DNA of 8,660 nt, taken from Verrucomicrobiota bacterium (GTDB lineage Bacteria; Verrucomicrobiota; Kiritimatiellia; Kiritimatiellales; Tichowtungiaceae). The stretch is from positions 1 to 8,660 of the forward strand of contig JAUXCB010000049.1 of the NCBI GenBank assembly GCA_030619095.1, read 5' to 3'. The notes under the pieces are model-generated. The model was given only the letters and a program-made list of their open reading frames with translations, was not told the DNA's origin and did not search any database. The first letter of the stretch is position 1, and each line of letters begins with the position of its first letter. This document shows, one piece after another, positions 6,955-8,660 of this stretch. A program made the translations under genes and the position numbers.

Positions 6955-7031
6955 CCTCGCAGAGGCGCAGAGAACGCAGAGCGTTTGTAAAATCAGGTAA
7001 TGTTCTCGGCGACCTCTGCGCCTCTGCGAGG
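6955..7031. repeat. Inverted repeat, 18-bp perfect arms, of the CTCTGCG type
   Basis: Left arm 6955-6972 (CCTCGCAGAGGCGCAGAG) and right arm 7014-7031 are exact reverse complements, separated by 41 bases. The heptamer CGCAGAG occurs three times at 6958, 6966 and 6975, and its complement CTCTGCG twice in the right arm. From memory, CTCTGCGCCTCTGCG phrases are a widespread intergenic repeat in many bacteria. It sits in the tmk-holB gap, where the genes are usually close together. As RNA it would form a very stable hairpin, but no T-run follows, so a terminator role is doubtful. No target duplication or transposase is visible. Confidence 0.85.
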
Positions 7032-7083
7032 AATGTCCGTTCCTGCTTGTTGTGGAAATGCGCAGCAAATATGACTGAATTTC

Positions 7084-7089
7084 GAAGGG
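7084..7089 (+). promoter_or_regulatory. Ribosome binding site of holB
   Basis: GAAGGG ten bases before the ATG at 7100; slightly distant but the only candidate. It supports this start, as the protein then begins with the family-typical segment leading to AHAYLLQG. Confidence 0.5.
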
Positions 7090-7099
7090 TTTAGAAAAA

Positions 7100-8056
7100 A
7101 TGAGTTCAAAACGATTTCAGACTGCATGGGAAGGCATCGAAAAGAGTTGGGCAAATGGCCAGCTCGCACACGCCTATCTATTGCAAGGCGCGCCGCACGG
7201 CGCGGCACTTCGCTTTGCCGAATGCCTGTTGAACCTGATCTTTGACAATCACCCACAGGTTCAAACCCGTGCGCATCCCGACACCCTTTGGCTCGAACCT
7301 GAAAGCAAAAGCCGTCAGATAAAAATTAGTCAAATAAGGCCGACGAAAACGGATCGACGAGAGAATATTGTTGAACGATTCTCCACGACTTCCTTTTCCG
7401 GAGGATGGAAGGCTGCGATCATTCTCTGCGCTGACCGCATGACCGATCAGGCAGCCAACGCATTGCTCAAAACGCTCGAAGAGCCACCATCCAAAAGCAT
7501 CTTGTTGTTGATTACTAATGAGCCGCAATCGCTATTGCCAACGATTACTTCGCGTTGTCAGCGGATTGTTCTGACCGACGAAGACGAGGAAGTTTCCAAC
7601 CATTGGAAAGAGCCGCTGCTGGACATTCTGCGCGATCTGCCTCCCCGCTCCGCTCCGGAGGCCGGACTCGCTGCCGCGCGCCTCGCCGCAATCCTCAAGG
7701 AGCTCTACAAACTCTTTGAAGGCGAAGAGTCGGAGAGCATCCCCGAGGATCTGACGGCGAAAGAGACGAAAGACCTGTTGGCTGCGAGGACGACGGCCCG
7801 CGTGATTGAAGCGCGCACCGATATGCTGCGCACAATCCTTCTGTGGCAGCGCGACATCCTCTTTGACGTGCTCGAACAGGATGCATCGGCCCTGCACTTT
7901 CCGGAAGAGAAAGAATCGCTGGAACGTCAGGCAAGGCTCTGTACACGAGCCGAAGCATTACGCCGCATGGCGGCTGTCGAAGAGATGGGAAGACAGCTCG
8001 ATCGAAACCTTCCTGCCGAACTTGTATTCAGCAATTACACCGACGGGCTTGTGTAA
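7100..8056 (+). CDS. holB: DNA polymerase III delta prime subunit
   Basis: Part of the clamp-loader complex that places the sliding clamp on DNA during replication. Recognised by AHAYLLQGAPHG (23-34), which has the place of a Walker A loop but not its residues, as is normal for delta prime; HPD (59-61); the highly conserved ADRMTDQAANALLKTLEEPP (111-130); and the SRC motif (151-153). The C-terminal half (about 185-318) is helical and poorly conserved, as expected. Two oddities: the four cysteines that bind zinc in most bacterial delta prime proteins, normally just before HPD, are absent (FDNHPQVQTRAHPD), and the stretch between QIR (78-80) and GGWK (101-104) is about eight residues longer than in the proteins I remember. 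Length (318 aa) is usual. The neighbour tmk supports the call. Its last 22 bases overlap the convergent aroQ. Confidence 0.93.
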   Translation: MSSKRFQTAWEGIEKSWANGQLAHAYLLQGAPHGAALRFAECLLNLIFDNHPQVQTRAHPDTLWLEPESKSRQIKISQIRPTKTDRRENIVERFSTTSFSGGWKAAIILCADRMTDQAANALLKTLEEPPSKSILLLITNEPQSLLPTITSRCQRIVLTDEDEEVSNHWKEPLLDILRDLPPRSAPEAGLAAARLAAILKELYKLFEGEESESIPEDLTAKETKDLLAARTTARVIEARTDMLRTILLWQRDILFDVLEQDASALHFPEEKESLERQARLCTRAEALRRMAAVEEMGRQLDRNLPAELVFSNYTDGLV

Positions 8057-8505
8057 GCACGGAGGTGTCTCACAAGCGCCCGCAGGCCCAGAATGTAGCT
8101 CTCGCCTTTAAACCCCATAATCTGGCCGATACAGGCCGGAGCCGTCAGACTGGTGTGCCGGATTTCTTCGCGGGCGTGAGTATTGCTCAAGTGCACCTCA
8201 ACCGCCGGAATCACATCCGCCACCGCTTTCAGTGCATCGGCCAACCCGAGGCTGGTGTGCGTCAGTGCGGCGGGATTGATGATGATTCCATCGTACGCGC
8301 CGCGGGTTGCACCGATTCGAGTGATGAGATCGCTCTCCGCATTGCTCTGAAAAAACTCAAGCTCCACCCCGGCAAGGGTTTCTGCACAGGCATTCATATC
8401 CTGCGCAATCGAGTCGAGGGTTTCCCTGCCATAGACCTCCGGCTCACGCGTGCCGAGCAGGTTGAGGTTTGGACCGTTCAGAACAAGAATTTTAAGCGAT
8501 TTCAT
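8035..8505 (-). CDS. aroQ: 3-dehydroquinate dehydratase, type II
   Basis: Third step of the shikimate pathway: trans-elimination of water from 3-dehydroquinate to give 3-dehydroshikimate, by a cytoplasmic dodecamer. Family marks: ILVLNGPNLNLLGTREPEVYG (6-26) with Asn13, Arg20 and the catalytic Tyr25; the INPAALTHTS loop (76-85, family usually NPGAYTHTS); EVHLSN with the catalytic His105 (103-108); and Arg116 in REEIRHTS. The 156-aa length is normal. The ATG at 8505 matches the conserved N-terminus; an ATG 25 codons upstream (8580) would add an unrelated MGLLVFTAGK segment and is rejected. No clear Shine-Dalgarno site precedes the chosen ATG. It lies about 96 bases downstream of the tRNA-Met on the same strand, so joint transcription is possible. 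Confidence 0.96.
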   Translation of the reverse strand: MKSLKILVLNGPNLNLLGTREPEVYGRETLDSIAQDMNACAETLAGVELEFFQSNAESDLITRIGATRGAYDGIIINPAALTHTSLGLADALKAVADVIPAVEVHLSNTHAREEIRHTSLTAPACIGQIMGFKGESYILGLRALVRHLRAYTSPSV

Positions 8506-8601
8506 GCCGAACGTTTTACCACAGATGAGCGGGATAGCAAGGGCGGCCTGCTTTCCTGCCGTAAAAACCAAAAGGCCCATCTTTCGACGAATCTTTCAAA
8601 T

Positions 8602-8660
<59 letters not shown>

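Noticed and set aside
6955..7031. Possible CRISPR-like or transposon reading of the CGCAGAG heptamers
   Set aside because: Spacing is 8-9 bases with no spacers, and there is no transposase or target duplication; it is a simple inverted intergenic repeat.
6168..7049. 12-mer CCGTTCCTGCTT shared by the two intergenic regions around tmk
   Set aside because: A 12-base match within a window of this size is expected by chance.
7337..7399. Possible frameshift in holB between QIR and GGWK
   Set aside because: The other frames in this stretch do not restore the family sequence and the main frame stays open with both flanking motifs, so I treat it as a natural longer linker.
8506..8580. Longer aroQ reading from an ATG at 8580
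   Set aside because: It adds 25 residues with no match to the family N-terminus, while the ATG at 8505 starts right at the conserved ILVLNGPNLN segment.

Overview
The window is ordinary-looking bacterial chromosome carrying seven protein genes and one tRNA. Organism (inference from gene content only): two dissimilar, exported S1-type sulfatases in one transcription unit, an exopolysaccharide chain-length protein, moderate GC, weak or absent Shine-Dalgarno sites on several genes and dispersed intergenic repeats fit a sulfatase-rich member of the PVC group. A marine Kiritimatiellota relative (Pontiella-like) is my first guess. Nothing in the window proves this.

Layout. (1) Bases 1-1395, plus strand: the 3' part of a Wzz/GumC-like polysaccharide co-polymerase, whose frame is open to the left edge. 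(2) 1396-1547: a convergent junction with a probable terminator and two copies of a 17-bp imperfect palindrome. (3) 5876 down to 1548, minus strand: a tight three-gene unit, in transcription order a sugar-nucleotide-type nucleotidyltransferase, a 623-aa sulfatase with a non-standard CSVAR active-site motif, and a 507-aa sulfatase with the standard CSPTR motif; the gaps are 9 and 21 bases. (4) 5877-6256: a divergent intergenic region with a 13-bp palindrome and degraded repeat phrases. (5) 6257-8056, plus strand: tmk (thymidylate kinase) and holB (DNA polymerase III delta prime), a classic pair, here separated by a 180-base gap containing an 18-bp perfect inverted repeat. (6) 8660 down to 8035, minus strand: the 3' part of a tRNA-Met(CAU) and then aroQ (type II 3-dehydroquinase), whose 3' end overlaps that of holB by 22 bases.

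How the genes work together. The two sulfatases should act outside the cytoplasm and remove sulfate esters (or N-sulfate) from polysaccharides. They share a transcript with a cytoplasmic enzyme that would activate a sugar phosphate, which is an unusual mix of breakdown and synthesis functions. The neighbouring Wzz-like gene hints at a surface-polysaccharide locus to the left. tmk, holB, aroQ and tRNA-Met are housekeeping.

I found no convincing undescribed system. The best leads are the proline-less formylglycine motif with its helical C-terminal extension, the nucleotidyltransferase-sulfatase-sulfatase unit, the delta prime subunit lacking its zinc-binding cysteines, and the intergenic repeats.
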